Assembly: GCA_965208775.1 (NCBI GenBank)
Contig: OZ242360.1
Location: 310,001 to 374,000 of the forward strand
Direction of reading: 5' to 3'
DNA length: 64,000 nucleotides
Source: JAPOVO01 sp026708165
Lineage (GTDB): Bacteria; Chloroflexota; UBA11872; VXNJ01
Shown: piece after piece, positions 52,580-60,977 of the stretch
Numbering within the stretch: the stretch's first letter is position 1
Layout of the letters: each line of letters opens with the position of its first letter
The notes under the pieces: model-generated
Databases searched by the model: none
What the model was told of the DNA's origin: nothing
Seen by the model: only the letters and a program-made list of their open reading frames with translations
Position numbers and translations under genes: made by a program

Positions 52580-52999
52580 TCAGATATCTTCCCAAGGGAA
52601 GTCTATCCACACCTTGCCTGGCAGCTTTTCGGGCGGCTCCTGCGACTGTTGAGACACATCGAGACCGAGCAGCTTGGCCTGCCGCTCGAGCACTTTTAGC
52701 GCCCTGTCTATGGCCCCGAGCTTCCCTTCGCGGGCTGCATTCCAGATACTGTTGAGAAGAGCCTCAAGTCGCGCGACGTGCAGCTTGCGATACTCGTCGG
52801 CCGCGTCAAAAACCGCGGAGTCCAGCGCCGCCTTCACCGCCTCATACGCTCCCGACGGCGAGGCGTAGCCGACTTCGTGGGCAATCTCTGCGAAAGTCAT
52901 GCCCCGTATCCGCAGTTCGAGCGCGCGCCGGCGTCTCTCGGTCAGACGCACGCGCTTGGGTCGCGTGCCGTCAGTAGTCCAGTACGACAATGTAGCCAT
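52580..52999 (-). CDS. Small terminase-like / helix-turn-helix phage-type protein
   Basis: This encodes 139 residues from ATG 52999, with GGAGAG 8 bp before it. An N-terminal DNA-binding part reads R-L-T-E-R-R-R-R-A-L-E-L-R-I-R-G-M-T-F-A-E-I-A-H-E-V, a helix-turn-helix common to phage small terminases. Y-A-S-P-S-G-A-Y-E-A-V and a helical second half follow, with L-N-S-I-W-N-A-A-R-E-G-K-L-G-A-I-D-R-A-L-K-V-L-E-R. No large terminase, portal or capsid gene lies within the window. It may be a prophage remnant or a stand-alone regulator. A hairpin (52556-52576) follows the stop. Confidence 0.6.
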   Translation of the reverse strand: MATLSYWTTDGTRPKRVRLTERRRRALELRIRGMTFAEIAHEVGYASPSGAYEAVKAALDSAVFDAADEYRKLHVARLEALLNSIWNAAREGKLGAIDRALKVLERQAKLLGLDVSQQSQEPPEKLPGKVWIDFPWEDI

Positions 53000-53258
53000 T
53001 CGTCAACTCTCCATGCACTCAAAAAGGTCCTGAATTAGAGAATCGACCCCGAAAATGCGGTCGTCTACGGCTTTCGCGAAAAATGCCAAAAAAAGTCGAG
53101 CGGGCTGTGAGGTGAGGCGTGTGCGCCCTGAGGATGGGAGTGCGAACAGGATGGGCTGTGTGATTCCCCTCACCCCCGTATCGAGTACGGGGCAGGCTCT
53201 AACCCCGTTCCGCGTAGGGGATAGAGGGCGATAGATGCCTAGAGGAGACGCTCGGGGA

Positions 53259-53305
53259 TGGATTCCCGCCCCCGATCTGGTCGAGGGCAGGCTCTTCGCG
53301 GGAAT
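53259..53305. repeat. Dispersed 47-bp repeat, copy 2
   Basis: Same length as and nearly the same sequence as 52237-52283, with GGATTCCCGC and GCGGGAAT ends. It runs into a 21-bp tandem array starting in its right end. Confidence 0.7.
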
Positions 53306-53351
53306 GACGGGTAAGTTTGCGGGAAGGACGGATAAGTTGGCGGGAAGGACG
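53298..53351. repeat. Tandem repeat, 21-bp unit, 2.5 copies
   Basis: GCGGGAA(T/G)GACGG(G/A)TAAGTT(T/G) occurs at 53298-53318 and 53319-53339, then a partial copy. The unit begins inside the end of the 47-bp repeat. Confidence 0.7.
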
Positions 53352-53411
53352 TCTTTGAGGTGCGCGTCCTTCGACAGGCTGAGGATGCCCGCTATGCGAG
53401 TTGGAGGTCGC

Positions 53412-54845
53412 CTACAGCCCCTGGATCTCCAAGGTGTCGACAGTTCGGTCGTTGAGGTCGATGACCCGCACGGCGTGATTGTTGGTGTCGGCAACCCATA
53501 TCCGGCCGGAGCCAACGCTGAGACCCGACGGCTCGGAAAATCGGGCGGTTGCCAGTGGGCCGTCGACGTGCCCCGAGACGCCGTCGCCCGCGACCGAAGC
53601 GACCGCCCGCCGCGCCGGATCGACGGATTTGATCTTGTGGTTGTACGAGTCGACGATGAAGAGTCCAGTTTCGCCGGCGGCTATTCCTATCGGATGCTGA
53701 AGACGAACGGCGTCCCCTTCTCCGTCCACGTCGCCGAAATCGAACAGGCCGGTGCCCACCACCGTCCCGATCTCGCCTCCAGCGGCGAAGCGTACGGAGC
53801 TTGTCTCGCTGTCGACGAAATAGAGACGATCCCGGTAACTCACGATACCGCTCGGCTGGGCGAGCAGGGCCGATCCGAGCGGCCCGTCCTGGATCGACTC
53901 GCCGCCGGTGCCGGCATACGGCCAGGCCGCTCCAGAGCCGGGATCGATTCGCCATAGCTGGTGCGATCCAGCCATAGCCGCGTAAAGCTCATCGTTTTGT
54001 AAAGTTAAGTCCCACGGCGACCGCAGCCCCTCGTCAGGTCCCGCGACCGTGCTCACGACCTGTGAGTCGAGGTCTACCCGCCGAACGGCATGATTGCCGG
54101 TGTCGGCGACGTACAGGACTTCCCCTGTCAACTCCATGCCCTGCGGCTGGTTGAACTCGGAGACTTCATACCCGCCGTCTTTCAAGCCGGTCTCGGAGCC
54201 TCCGATCACGGTCAGCACGTTGCCCGCGAGGTCCGAAACGACTACCCGGTCGTTGTTCGAGTCGGCTATGAATACTCGATCTGAAGGCTCGTCGGCGAGA
54301 ATCTTTCCCGGATACCGGAGCATGGCAGCTTCGGTATCCGAGGCCAGAGCGGGCATGGGCGTCGAATTCAGCAGACCGCGCGAGCGGAATTCGTCGACCA
54401 TCTGCTCGATAATTCCGGCCACTACTTCGGCGTCAAACTCGCCTTCGTGCTTCCCGATCACGCGGCCAGTTGGGTCGATGAACATGAGAGTGGGCCAAGC
54501 CCTGACCGCGTAGCTCTGCCATATCTCGAAGCGGGCGTCGTTGACTACGGGATGCTCGACGCGATATCGCCGGACGGCGCTCAGGACGTGCTCGGTCGCG
54601 CGCTCGGCGTCGAACTTGGCGGAATGGACACCGACGACCGCCAGCTCGTTCGGGAATCTCCGTTCCAGCTTCCGCAACTGCGGAAGTACGTGGATGCAGT
54701 TAATTCAGCAGAAGGTCCAGAAGTCGAGGATGACGATGCGGCCGCGCAGGTCGCTCAGCGATAGCGCGCCGTCCGTGTTGACCCATTCGATGCCGGACGG
54801 AAAGTCCGGGGCGCGAACGGTCCCGGCGAACCGGCTGGAAGTCAT
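53412..54845 (-). CDS. Selenocysteine-containing thioredoxin/NHL-repeat protein (NHLRC2-like)
   Basis: From ATG 54845 the frame runs 477 codons to 53412 with one internal TGA (54707-54705, codon 47). Before it is A-P-D-F-P ... V-I-L-D-F-W-T-F-C, after it I-N-C-I-H-V-L-P-Q-L. The family's motif there is W-T-(Y/F)-C-C-I-N-C, so TGA replaces the first Cys of the CxxC redox pair, giving U-I-N-C. A SECIS-type hairpin lies 25 nt (to the loop) downstream. The rest is fully conserved: V-V-G-V-H-S-A-K-F-D, H-P-V-V-N-D, R-A-W-P-T-L. It ends in NHL propeller blades carrying A-D-S-N-N-D-R, A-D-T-G-N-H-A, V-D-S-Y-N-H-K and A-D-T-N-N-H-A. A thiol-disulfide or peroxide role is expected. The ATG lies 2 bp after the AKR stop, so the genes are cotranscribed. 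The alternatives are a TGA error or a pseudogene. Confidence 0.85.
54669..54686 (-). promoter_or_regulatory. Bacterial SECIS-like hairpin
   Basis: On the minus strand, CTTCCGC-AGTT-GCGGAAG forms a perfect 7-bp stem with a 4-base loop whose second base is G. There are 18 nt between the TGA and the stem and 25 nt to the loop, within the known bacterial bSECIS limits (about 16-37 nt). The stem lies in coding sequence (V-L-P-Q-L-R-K), as expected. Confidence 0.75.
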
Positions 54846-54847
54846 TT

Positions 54848-55627
54848 CTAAACCCCGGCCCCGACGGGCGACCTGGGTCCGACCCGGTCACCTATCCGCA
54901 CAGCGAAGTCGATCTCCCACTCCTTCCACATTCCGAGGTTGACGCTATGGGCGTGGGGATACTCGAACCCCCAAGTGATCCAATCTTCGGCGTCGTCCGG
55001 CCCAACGTCTCCGGCATCCATAACCTTCATGATGGAAACGCCCTTGCCCGACTCGTAGAGACGCTCGACCAGTTTGCGATGGGTATAGACGTCGCCGCCG
55101 ACCAGCCCGCGCCCCTCCATGTTCATGTGGCACAGGACGACCTCGATCTCGTCGGTCTCCGTCATAAGCTCGATAACGTCTCCGGTGAACCAGTGGGTCG
55201 ACACGCCGACGTGTCTGACGCGTCCGTCGGCCTTGGCCTCAAGCAGCGCCTCCAGACTGCCGCGACGGCTCTCGAAGTCGGCGGGATGCTCGACTCCGTG
55301 GAGCATCATGGAATCGACGTAATCGAGACCCATTTCGTCGAGCGCGCGGTCGATGGCGGCCCGGCCTTCGGACTTGCCTTTCGCGCCCGTTTTCGTGTTT
55401 ATGACGACCGAGCCGCGGTCCACCCGCCGCAGCGCGGCCCGGACGTGCCGGTGGCTGTCGTAGCCCTGGGCGGTGTCCCAGAAGTTGACGCCGCGCTCGA
55501 ACGCGTATTCGAGGAGGTCGGCGCCGCGCTCGTCAGGCAAGTCGTTCAGGATGCCTCCGATGGGGCCGGTGCCGTAACAAAGGCGGGAAACGGTCAAACC
55601 CGTCGAGCCGTATTCGACAGACTTCAT
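54848..55627 (-). CDS. Aldo/keto reductase family protein
   Basis: This 259-residue barrel enzyme starts M-K-S-V-E-Y-G-S-T-G-L-T-V-S-R-L, the AKR opening. It has F-W-D-T-A-Q-G-Y (active-site Asp and Tyr), N-T-K-T-G (catalytic Lys) and M-M-L-H-G-V-E (His). ATG 55627 has GGGAG upstream. Short for the family (about 320): the C-terminal NADPH-binding R-S-x-N block looks missing or altered. The stop is 2 bp before the Sec-thioredoxin gene, so the two may act together on oxidised carbonyls (inference). Confidence 0.82.
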   Translation of the reverse strand: MKSVEYGSTGLTVSRLCYGTGPIGGILNDLPDERGADLLEYAFERGVNFWDTAQGYDSHRHVRAALRRVDRGSVVINTKTGAKGKSEGRAAIDRALDEMGLDYVDSMMLHGVEHPADFESRRGSLEALLEAKADGRVRHVGVSTHWFTGDVIELMTETDEIEVVLCHMNMEGRGLVGGDVYTHRKLVERLYESGKGVSIMKVMDAGDVGPDDAEDWITWGFEYPHAHSVNLGMWKEWEIDFAVRIGDRVGPRSPVGAGV

Positions 55628-55812
55628 GGGGACACTCCCTTGACTGAGGCGCGGTTGCTCAAGTCTGGCATGTAATTTTGCCTTATGCCATCGCGGGAGA
55701 CGGAAATTCGTCTGGCTCGACGGGCTGCGATTCCAACGGGTTTAGCTCGACCGAGATCCGGCGCCGCGTTTCGAGGAACCTGGAACAGGGGGGCTATTGG
55801 CGAAAACGGCGA

Positions 55813-56685
55813 TCAATCCGGCTCGACGGCTTCGACGCTCTTTCGCCAGTGAGGCCGAGAGCCGTCCACGTCGGTGCAACCATATTCGTCGCTCAAGTCC
55901 CAGGAGCCTAGCGCCTGTCCACTGAAGCGGGCCGCATTCGGATCTGCCGCCAGCGCCGCCACACCGCGCCCCACAAATCGCGGGGTCTCGGAGTTCGCGA
56001 AATGCGGGTCTTGTTCTATCGCGTCCCGCCAGTTGGACTCCGAAACGCCGAAGTGGTCGAGCACGGCCTCGGAGCGCAAGAAACCGGGCGAAACCGCCAC
56101 GGCCGCCACGCCCTTGGCCTTCAGCTCGCAGGCCTGAGCCAGCGCCAGCCGGTTCACGCTGTGCTTGGCGAGGTCGTAGAACAGGTTTTCCCGATAGCGA
56201 TCGTGCACGCCGTCGGTTATCTCGACGATCAGACCGCCATTTTCAATCAGCAGCGGCGCGGCGTGCCAGCTGGTAATCAAGTGCGTATCGACCGCCGTGC
56301 GGAGCAGCGCGAGCCCGTTTTCCAGCGAGTGTTCCCAGAAGAGCTTGCCCCAGTCCGTCAATGGGTCTCCGCCCCAAATGTCGTTGACAAGCACGTCCAG
56401 TCTTCCGAATTCGTCCCTGATCCAGTCGACCAGTCCGGCCACCTGCTCGGAATCCGAGTGGTCGACCACCCGCGCGACGCACTCTCCACCGGCCGCCTGA
56501 ATCAGCTCCGCCGTCTCCTCGATCGTCTCCGATCGCCCCATGGGCGAAGCGCCGCCGATTCGACTGCTTCGGCCCGTAGCCACCACTGTGGCTCCTGCCA
56601 GCGCGAGTTCAATGGCGATCCCGCGCCCCGCACCACGGGTGGCACCCGCCACTAGGGCCACGCTCCCCCTCAATTTCACATTCAT
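55813..56685 (-). CDS. SDR-family oxidoreductase
   Basis: This is a 290-residue short-chain dehydrogenase with A-G-A-T-R-G-A-G-R-G-I-A (the glycine motif) and an N-D-I-W-G-G stretch in place of the usual N-A-G. The active-site region is Y-D-L-A-K (Tyr and Lys), followed by P-G-F. It resembles DHRS1-like members with a longer C-terminal part. Substrate unknown. It stands alone, 185 bp upstream of the AKR gene on the same strand. Confidence 0.85.
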   Translation of the reverse strand: MNVKLRGSVALVAGATRGAGRGIAIELALAGATVVATGRSSRIGGASPMGRSETIEETAELIQAAGGECVARVVDHSDSEQVAGLVDWIRDEFGRLDVLVNDIWGGDPLTDWGKLFWEHSLENGLALLRTAVDTHLITSWHAAPLLIENGGLIVEITDGVHDRYRENLFYDLAKHSVNRLALAQACELKAKGVAAVAVSPGFLRSEAVLDHFGVSESNWRDAIEQDPHFANSETPRFVGRGVAALAADPNAARFSGQALGSWDLSDEYGCTDVDGSRPHWRKSVEAVEPD

Positions 56686-56963
56686 TCGTCCAACGCCTCC
56701 GTAACTTTCGTCGATCTTTCTGGTTCGAGATTTCTCGATCTTGCAACGGACCCATCGTCAACCATCTTGTGACTTTGGCCGCCCGTGGATATTGGCGTCA
56801 ACGCGCCGGCGAGTCGGGAGCGGTCGTCCCGTCATTGGCCTCCCGTGCCGCCGGGACGATAGTCGCTCCACAAAGCGGGCGCGCAGTTTCTGTTAGCCGC
56901 AAGCACCGCAATCAGAACTTGATCTGTTAATTTGACAAAGACTCAAACCGCCCGAGACGCGCA

Positions 56964-58805
56964 TTGATACACAGACTCAGAGGTCGAGACACTCCCGAGT
57001 TCCACGTCGCCAGACTTGGCGAGGCGTTCCAAAACGCCGTTCGCGTGTTCAAGCTCGTTTGGGAGACGAACCCCAAGCTGACGCTGCTCATGAGCGCTCT
57101 GACGGGCGCGAGCGCGCTGGTCCCGGCGGCGACTGCGTGGGTGTCGAAGCTCGTTTTCGACGAGGTCGGGCTGGCCGTCACCTCGGGCGTAGACACCGTG
57201 GACATCCGCCGGATCGTCATCCTCATGCTCGCGTTCCTGGGAATCACTGCGGGCGGCTTTCTGCTGAGGAACGCGCAGGCGGCGACCCGCTCGATCCTGG
57301 GCGACCTGTTCACGAACCGGACCAATCTGATGATCCTGGACAAGTCGGAGTCGCTGGATATCTCGTATTTCGAGAACGCCGCGTTCTACGACAGGCTCGA
57401 AAACGCCCAACGCGAAGCTCGCGACGGCCCGATGCAGATCGTTTCGGAGTCCTTTGGGATCGTTCAGAACTCGATAACGCTGATATCGATGATCGGCCTG
57501 CTGCTGCGTTTCGAGTGGTGGGTGTTCATCGTCGTGCTGATCACGACCATGCCGGCGCTAGTTGTGGAGATTCGCTACAGCCGCGAGCGGTTTCGACTAC
57601 AAACCTGGCGCTCGCCGACGGTCAGGCGTCTCGGCTATTTCCGGTGGCTGATAACGAACGACGACTACATCAAGGAGCTGCGCATCTTCGACCTGGGGCG
57701 CTACCTGATAAACCTGTACCGCAGGACGTTCGACCGGTTCTTTCGCGAAAACACGAGCCTGACGCTGCGCAGCAATGCCGCCGGATTCGCACTACAGGCG
57801 CTCGGCGCAGCCGGCAGCGCGGCGATACTGGGCTTCATCGTGTTTCAGACGATGCTCCGGCGGGTCACGCTGGGCGACCTGATGCTCTATTTCCAGGCCT
57901 ACCAGCAGACGGTCAACTCGACTACCCAGCTATTGCAGGGGATCACGTCGATATACGAGCGCGGGCTTTTTGTGAACAACTTCTTCGAGTTTCTAGAATT
58001 CGAGCCGCTGATTCCCGCCGAAACCGGGGGAATCAAGGTGCCCGATCCGATAAGGCAAGGCATCGAGTTCGAGGACGTTCACTTCACCTATCCGGGCACC
58101 GACAATCCCGTTCTTCGAGGGGTGACATTTCAGATATCGCCCGGAGAGTCGGCCGCCTTCGTCGGTTCGAATGGCGCGGGCAAGACCACGATCATCAAGC
58201 TCATGTGCCGGTTCTACGAGCCGGACTCCGGGACGATAAGAATCGACGGCATCGACATCCGCGAGTTCGATACGGCCAGTTTGCGCCAGCAGATCGGGGT
58301 GATCTTCCAGGACTACGGGCGCTACCAGGAGACCGCCTACACGAACGTCGGTTATGGCTCGATCCAGGACATCGGCGACAAGGAGCGCGTGCAGGAGGCT
58401 TCCCGCAAGAGCGGCGCCAATCGGGTGATAGAAGGCCTGCCCGACGGTTACCAGACGCAGCTCGGAAGGTGGTTCCGGGACGGCGTGAATATCTCGATCG
58501 GCGAGTGGCAGAAGATCGCGCTGGCGCGCGGGTTCATGCGCGAGGCGCAGCTACTGATCCTGGACGAGCCGACTTCCTCGCTCGACGTTCAGAGTGAGCA
58601 CGAGGTGTTCGAGCGGTTCCGCGATCTGACGGCGGACAAGATGGCGATCTTGATCTCGCACCGGTTCACGACGGTGCGGATGGCGGACAACATCATCGTG
58701 ATTGACGACGGCAAGATCATCGAGCAGGGCACCCACGAGGAGTTGATGGAGCTAGCCGGGCGCTACTCGGTCTTGTTCGACATGCAGGCGGAGGCGTACC
58801 GGTGA
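56964..58805 (+). CDS. ABC transporter, fused permease and ATP-binding protein
   Basis: This 613-residue half-transporter has six membrane helices (about residues 35-330) then an ATPase. Walker A G-S-N-G-A-G-K-T-T (about 401-409) and Walker B L-L-I-L-D-E-P-T-S-S-L-D (about 530-541) are intact. The signature loop reads N-I-S-I-G-E-W-Q-K instead of L-S-G-G-Q. I-S-H-R-F-T-T-V-R is the H-loop. TTG 56964 is the earliest start. Its exporter class suggests lipid, peptide or drug export, probably as a homodimer since no partner gene is adjacent. Confidence 0.9.
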   Translation: MIHRLRGRDTPEFHVARLGEAFQNAVRVFKLVWETNPKLTLLMSALTGASALVPAATAWVSKLVFDEVGLAVTSGVDTVDIRRIVILMLAFLGITAGGFLLRNAQAATRSILGDLFTNRTNLMILDKSESLDISYFENAAFYDRLENAQREARDGPMQIVSESFGIVQNSITLISMIGLLLRFEWWVFIVVLITTMPALVVEIRYSRERFRLQTWRSPTVRRLGYFRWLITNDDYIKELRIFDLGRYLINLYRRTFDRFFRENTSLTLRSNAAGFALQALGAAGSAAILGFIVFQTMLRRVTLGDLMLYFQAYQQTVNSTTQLLQGITSIYERGLFVNNFFEFLEFEPLIPAETGGIKVPDPIRQGIEFEDVHFTYPGTDNPVLRGVTFQISPGESAAFVGSNGAGKTTIIKLMCRFYEPDSGTIRIDGIDIREFDTASLRQQIGVIFQDYGRYQETAYTNVGYGSIQDIGDKERVQEASRKSGANRVIEGLPDGYQTQLGRWFRDGVNISIGEWQKIALARGFMREAQLLILDEPTSSLDVQSEHEVFERFRDLTADKMAILISHRFTTVRMADNIIVIDDGKIIEQGTHEELMELAGRYSVLFDMQAEAYR

Positions 58806-58835
58806 GGGGGATTTGTTTGGTGGAGACGGGGCTGA

Positions 58836-59942
58836 CTAACCGGACGCCGAACCGTTCTGCTGTTGTTCGGAAGCGTTAGGCGAGTTGGCCTCGGCGTAGG
58901 CTTTCTCGACCAAGCCGAGGATGCAACTATCGATTTCGCCAGATATCTGTATCCAGCCACCTTGCGAAAGGCTCTTCGGTTTTAGCGCTTCATTGAGCGG
59001 CGCGATGCTTTTCGGCGCCCGCCGTTCGAACACGCTCCGCCAGAACTGCAAATATGGCGCGCGGTCGTTGTAAACCGTCACAAGCCCGACGTTCTCGGGT
59101 TGCAGTCGAACCAGGAGAGAAAGTCCGCCGCGCTTACCGTGATACGTGGACAACTGTGCGTGTCCGGCACGTTCAATCGACCGCGCCATCTCCAGCAGCC
59201 TTTTCAGGCCGGACTGGTGCTCTTCGGGAGCTTCATCTATGGAGGCTTCAAAGTCTTTGTCGTTGAGCACCCAACGCCCTGACGCTGGACGTGGGTCATC
59301 AGTCTCCGCCGTCCGTTTACGGACCTGTACGAGGTAGTCCTGCGCCTCGGGCAGGGGGATGACCTGGTCAACGTCGACCAACAACTCGCCCTGGTGGCGA
59401 TATACGCGTAGCCGGACGCAGCGAATGTCCAATCCGACCTCGTTTAGCCACAACACGGACGTAGTCAGCTCCTTCGAGAAGTCCTCGGAGACGAGCAGGA
59501 TGCGTGGACGCTCGGTGGCCACTTGCGGCTCTTCCACACCGCCTTCCTCAACCAGACAAGCATGGACGCGTTCCTCGGCATCTTCGGCGATACCGCGCCT
59601 CCGAAGATACTGTCCGTGGGCGTCCACAATCTGGTCAAGCGTCATGTTGGCGGCCATCGCGGCGTAGCGTATGGCCTGAAGCTCCATGGTCTCGCCGGTG
59701 TTTCCCCGCTTAAGCTCCACGACGACCAGACGCCGGTCTTCACCGATTCCAAGCAAGTCGATGCTGCGCCAGCCCGAAGTGAAGTTGCCGAACTCCTCGG
59801 CAACCACGAACAAACCCGGCTCGATGACGTTGGGCTGATCGCGGAGGAGCCGCTGGAGGTCCTGTCGCTCTAGAACCCCTTCCTTGCCGAGAGAGGTTCG
59901 GTCTATCTGTTCAAAGCGTTTGTCGGACATCCGGTAAAGCAT
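58836..59942 (-). CDS. Endonuclease NucS/DUF91-like PD-(D/E)XK-type protein
   Basis: This is a 368-residue protein. Residues about 20-95 hold a PD-(D/E)XK core: S-I-D-L-L-G-I-G (Asp) and L-V-V-V-E-L-K-R-G (Glu, Lys), as in NucS and DUF91 nucleases. The middle (about 145-205) has I-L-L-V-S-E-D-F-S and L-W-L-N-E-V-G-L-D-I-R-C-V-R-L, a second conserved block. The C-terminal 150 residues are not recognised. ATG 59942 has AAGGTG upstream. It is probably a repair or defence endonuclease; no methylase or helicase is adjacent. It precedes nothing on its strand and follows a tRNA gene. Confidence 0.7.
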   Translation of the reverse strand: MLYRMSDKRFEQIDRTSLGKEGVLERQDLQRLLRDQPNVIEPGLFVVAEEFGNFTSGWRSIDLLGIGEDRRLVVVELKRGNTGETMELQAIRYAAMAANMTLDQIVDAHGQYLRRRGIAEDAEERVHACLVEEGGVEEPQVATERPRILLVSEDFSKELTTSVLWLNEVGLDIRCVRLRVYRHQGELLVDVDQVIPLPEAQDYLVQVRKRTAETDDPRPASGRWVLNDKDFEASIDEAPEEHQSGLKRLLEMARSIERAGHAQLSTYHGKRGGLSLLVRLQPENVGLVTVYNDRAPYLQFWRSVFERRAPKSIAPLNEALKPKSLSQGGWIQISGEIDSCILGLVEKAYAEANSPNASEQQQNGSASG

Positions 59943-59964
59943 GATTCACCTTAACGGTGGGGAC

Positions 59965-60041
59965 TGGCGTGCCCGAGAGGACTCGAACCTCCGACCTTAT
60001 GGTCCGCAACCATACGCTCTATCCGACTGAGCTACGGGCAC
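59965..60041 (-). tRNA. tRNA-Arg, anticodon GCG
   Basis: The cloverleaf is complete: acceptor GTGCCCG/CGGGCAC, a D-arm in GTAGCTCAGTCGGATAGAGC, an anticodon stem TATGG/CCATA with loop TTGCGGA (anticodon GCG, reading CGC), a 5-nt variable region and a TTCGAGT T-loop. Discriminator G and CCA are encoded (59968-59965). Most bacteria instead read CGN Arg codons with tRNA-Arg(ACG) and inosine. Confidence 0.93.
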
Positions 60042-60066
60042 GTGCGGAATTGCCGACTATCCGATT

Positions 60067-60699
60067 TTATCGCCCCTCGGTCGCTTGCGTTGGGCCGGGG
60101 CGTGATCGCCGCGCCGCGATCCAGGGGCCGACGAGAAATATCCCCAGGTCGGCGGCGCTGTGCAGCAAGACGGCGGGCACTATCGACGAGAAATGGTGGG
60201 CCACCGCGCCAAACAGGAGGCCGCCGAGCGTGGCCCAGAGCAGGAAGGGGAGCCTGAATCCGGCGAGCGCGTGATGGAACCCGAACACCAACGAGACGAT
60301 CACAAGCGCGACGGGGAATCCGGTGAGCGTCGCAAGACGGCCCTGGAAGAAGCCCCGGAACAGAATCTCCTCCGCAAAGGGATTGACAATCAGAAAGAAC
60401 GGCAGCTCAAGGGCCATAGCGCCGGGCGTCGAATTGGCGGACCAGTTGAGTGCCTTGCGAACGAACACGACGCACGCCGCGAAGACGACGGCCGCAATCA
60501 GAGCGATCCAGAGCCAGGCGGTCGGGCCGTAGGGTATCCCCAAGCCCACCGATCCGAGACCCGATCCCCAGACAACGCTCCAAACGACCGGGAGCGCGAC
60601 GAACGGAACGATGCGCATTGGCAGGTCGATGCGCATCCAGCGCCAGACGTAGGGGAAGTCGCGGCGTCGGGGTTGCCGGTCGGGAGAGTTGGCGGTCAA
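60067..60699 (-). CDS. CPBP-family intramembrane metalloprotease
   Basis: This is a 210-residue membrane protein with about six hydrophobic helices. It has the family's motif 1 A-E-E-I-L-F-R-G (Glu-Glu and Arg at about 109-116), motif 2 F-G-F-H-H-A (His), and H-S-A-A-D-L as motif 3. These Abi/CAAX-type proteases cut prenylated or small membrane peptides, or serve in bacteriocin immunity. TTG 60699 is the start. The stop is 25 bp from the tRNA-Arg gene, which lies downstream on the same strand. Confidence 0.85.
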   Translation of the reverse strand: MTANSPDRQPRRRDFPYVWRWMRIDLPMRIVPFVALPVVWSVVWGSGLGSVGLGIPYGPTAWLWIALIAAVVFAACVVFVRKALNWSANSTPGAMALELPFFLIVNPFAEEILFRGFFQGRLATLTGFPVALVIVSLVFGFHHALAGFRLPFLLWATLGGLLFGAVAHHFSSIVPAVLLHSAADLGIFLVGPWIAARRSRPGPTQATEGR

Positions 60700-60750
60700 G
60701 GCGGATCAGGCGGCTGTGGAAGGCTGATGGAGCTTGATGACGATGCGCGT

Positions 60751-60817
60751 CCCCCTCACCCCTTCGGCAAGCTCAGGGCAGGCTCTATCCCTCTCCCTCG
60801 GAGGAGAGAGGGGACGG
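60751..60817. repeat. Dispersed repeat with internal hairpin
   Basis: CCCCTCACCCC...GGGCAGGCTCT...CCCTCTCCCTCGGAGGAGAGAGGGG. The core GGGCAGGCTCT recurs at about 53191 and 53276. The right half pairs as CCTCTCC/GGAGAGAGG. It sits between two minus-strand genes where no coding frame is seen. Confidence 0.55.
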
Positions 60818-60977
60818 AGGGGCACAGACCGGGGAGATAGGTTGCATCCTGACCGGGCATACGGGTAACACATTATTGGATTGTACGAATCAATCCCGCA
60901 GGAGGAAGATGTGTTGTGCTGGGGACAGACTAGCGTGCCGGGAGACCCGCCCGCGTCACCCGAGCATTACTGTCGGG

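Larger units (their letters stand above)
53000..53411. other. Intergenic repeat mosaic, 412 bp
   Basis: No gene seen. It contains a repeat sharing GGGCAGGCTCT with 60751-60817 (53166-53206), the second 47-bp dispersed repeat (53259-53305) and a 21-bp tandem run (53298-53351). TCGACAGGCTGAGGATG near 53371 is a further short repeat-like stretch. It separates the small terminase-like gene from the 3' end of the selenoprotein gene. Confidence 0.55.

Noticed and set aside
53412..54677. The thioredoxin/NHL gene starting at TTG 54677
   Set aside because: This would begin right after the active site; the conserved thioredoxin start lies upstream of an in-frame TGA that reads as selenocysteine.
57059..58597. 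A 512-residue frame within the ABC exporter gene
   Set aside because: Same strand but wrong frame of the exporter, whose Walker motifs settle the correct one; the product is Arg/Asp-rich nonsense.
60870..60900. A GGATTG/CAATCC inverted repeat upstream of the MFS gene's 3' end
   Set aside because: A 6-bp stem with a 7-base loop and no T-run; too weak to call a terminator or operator.
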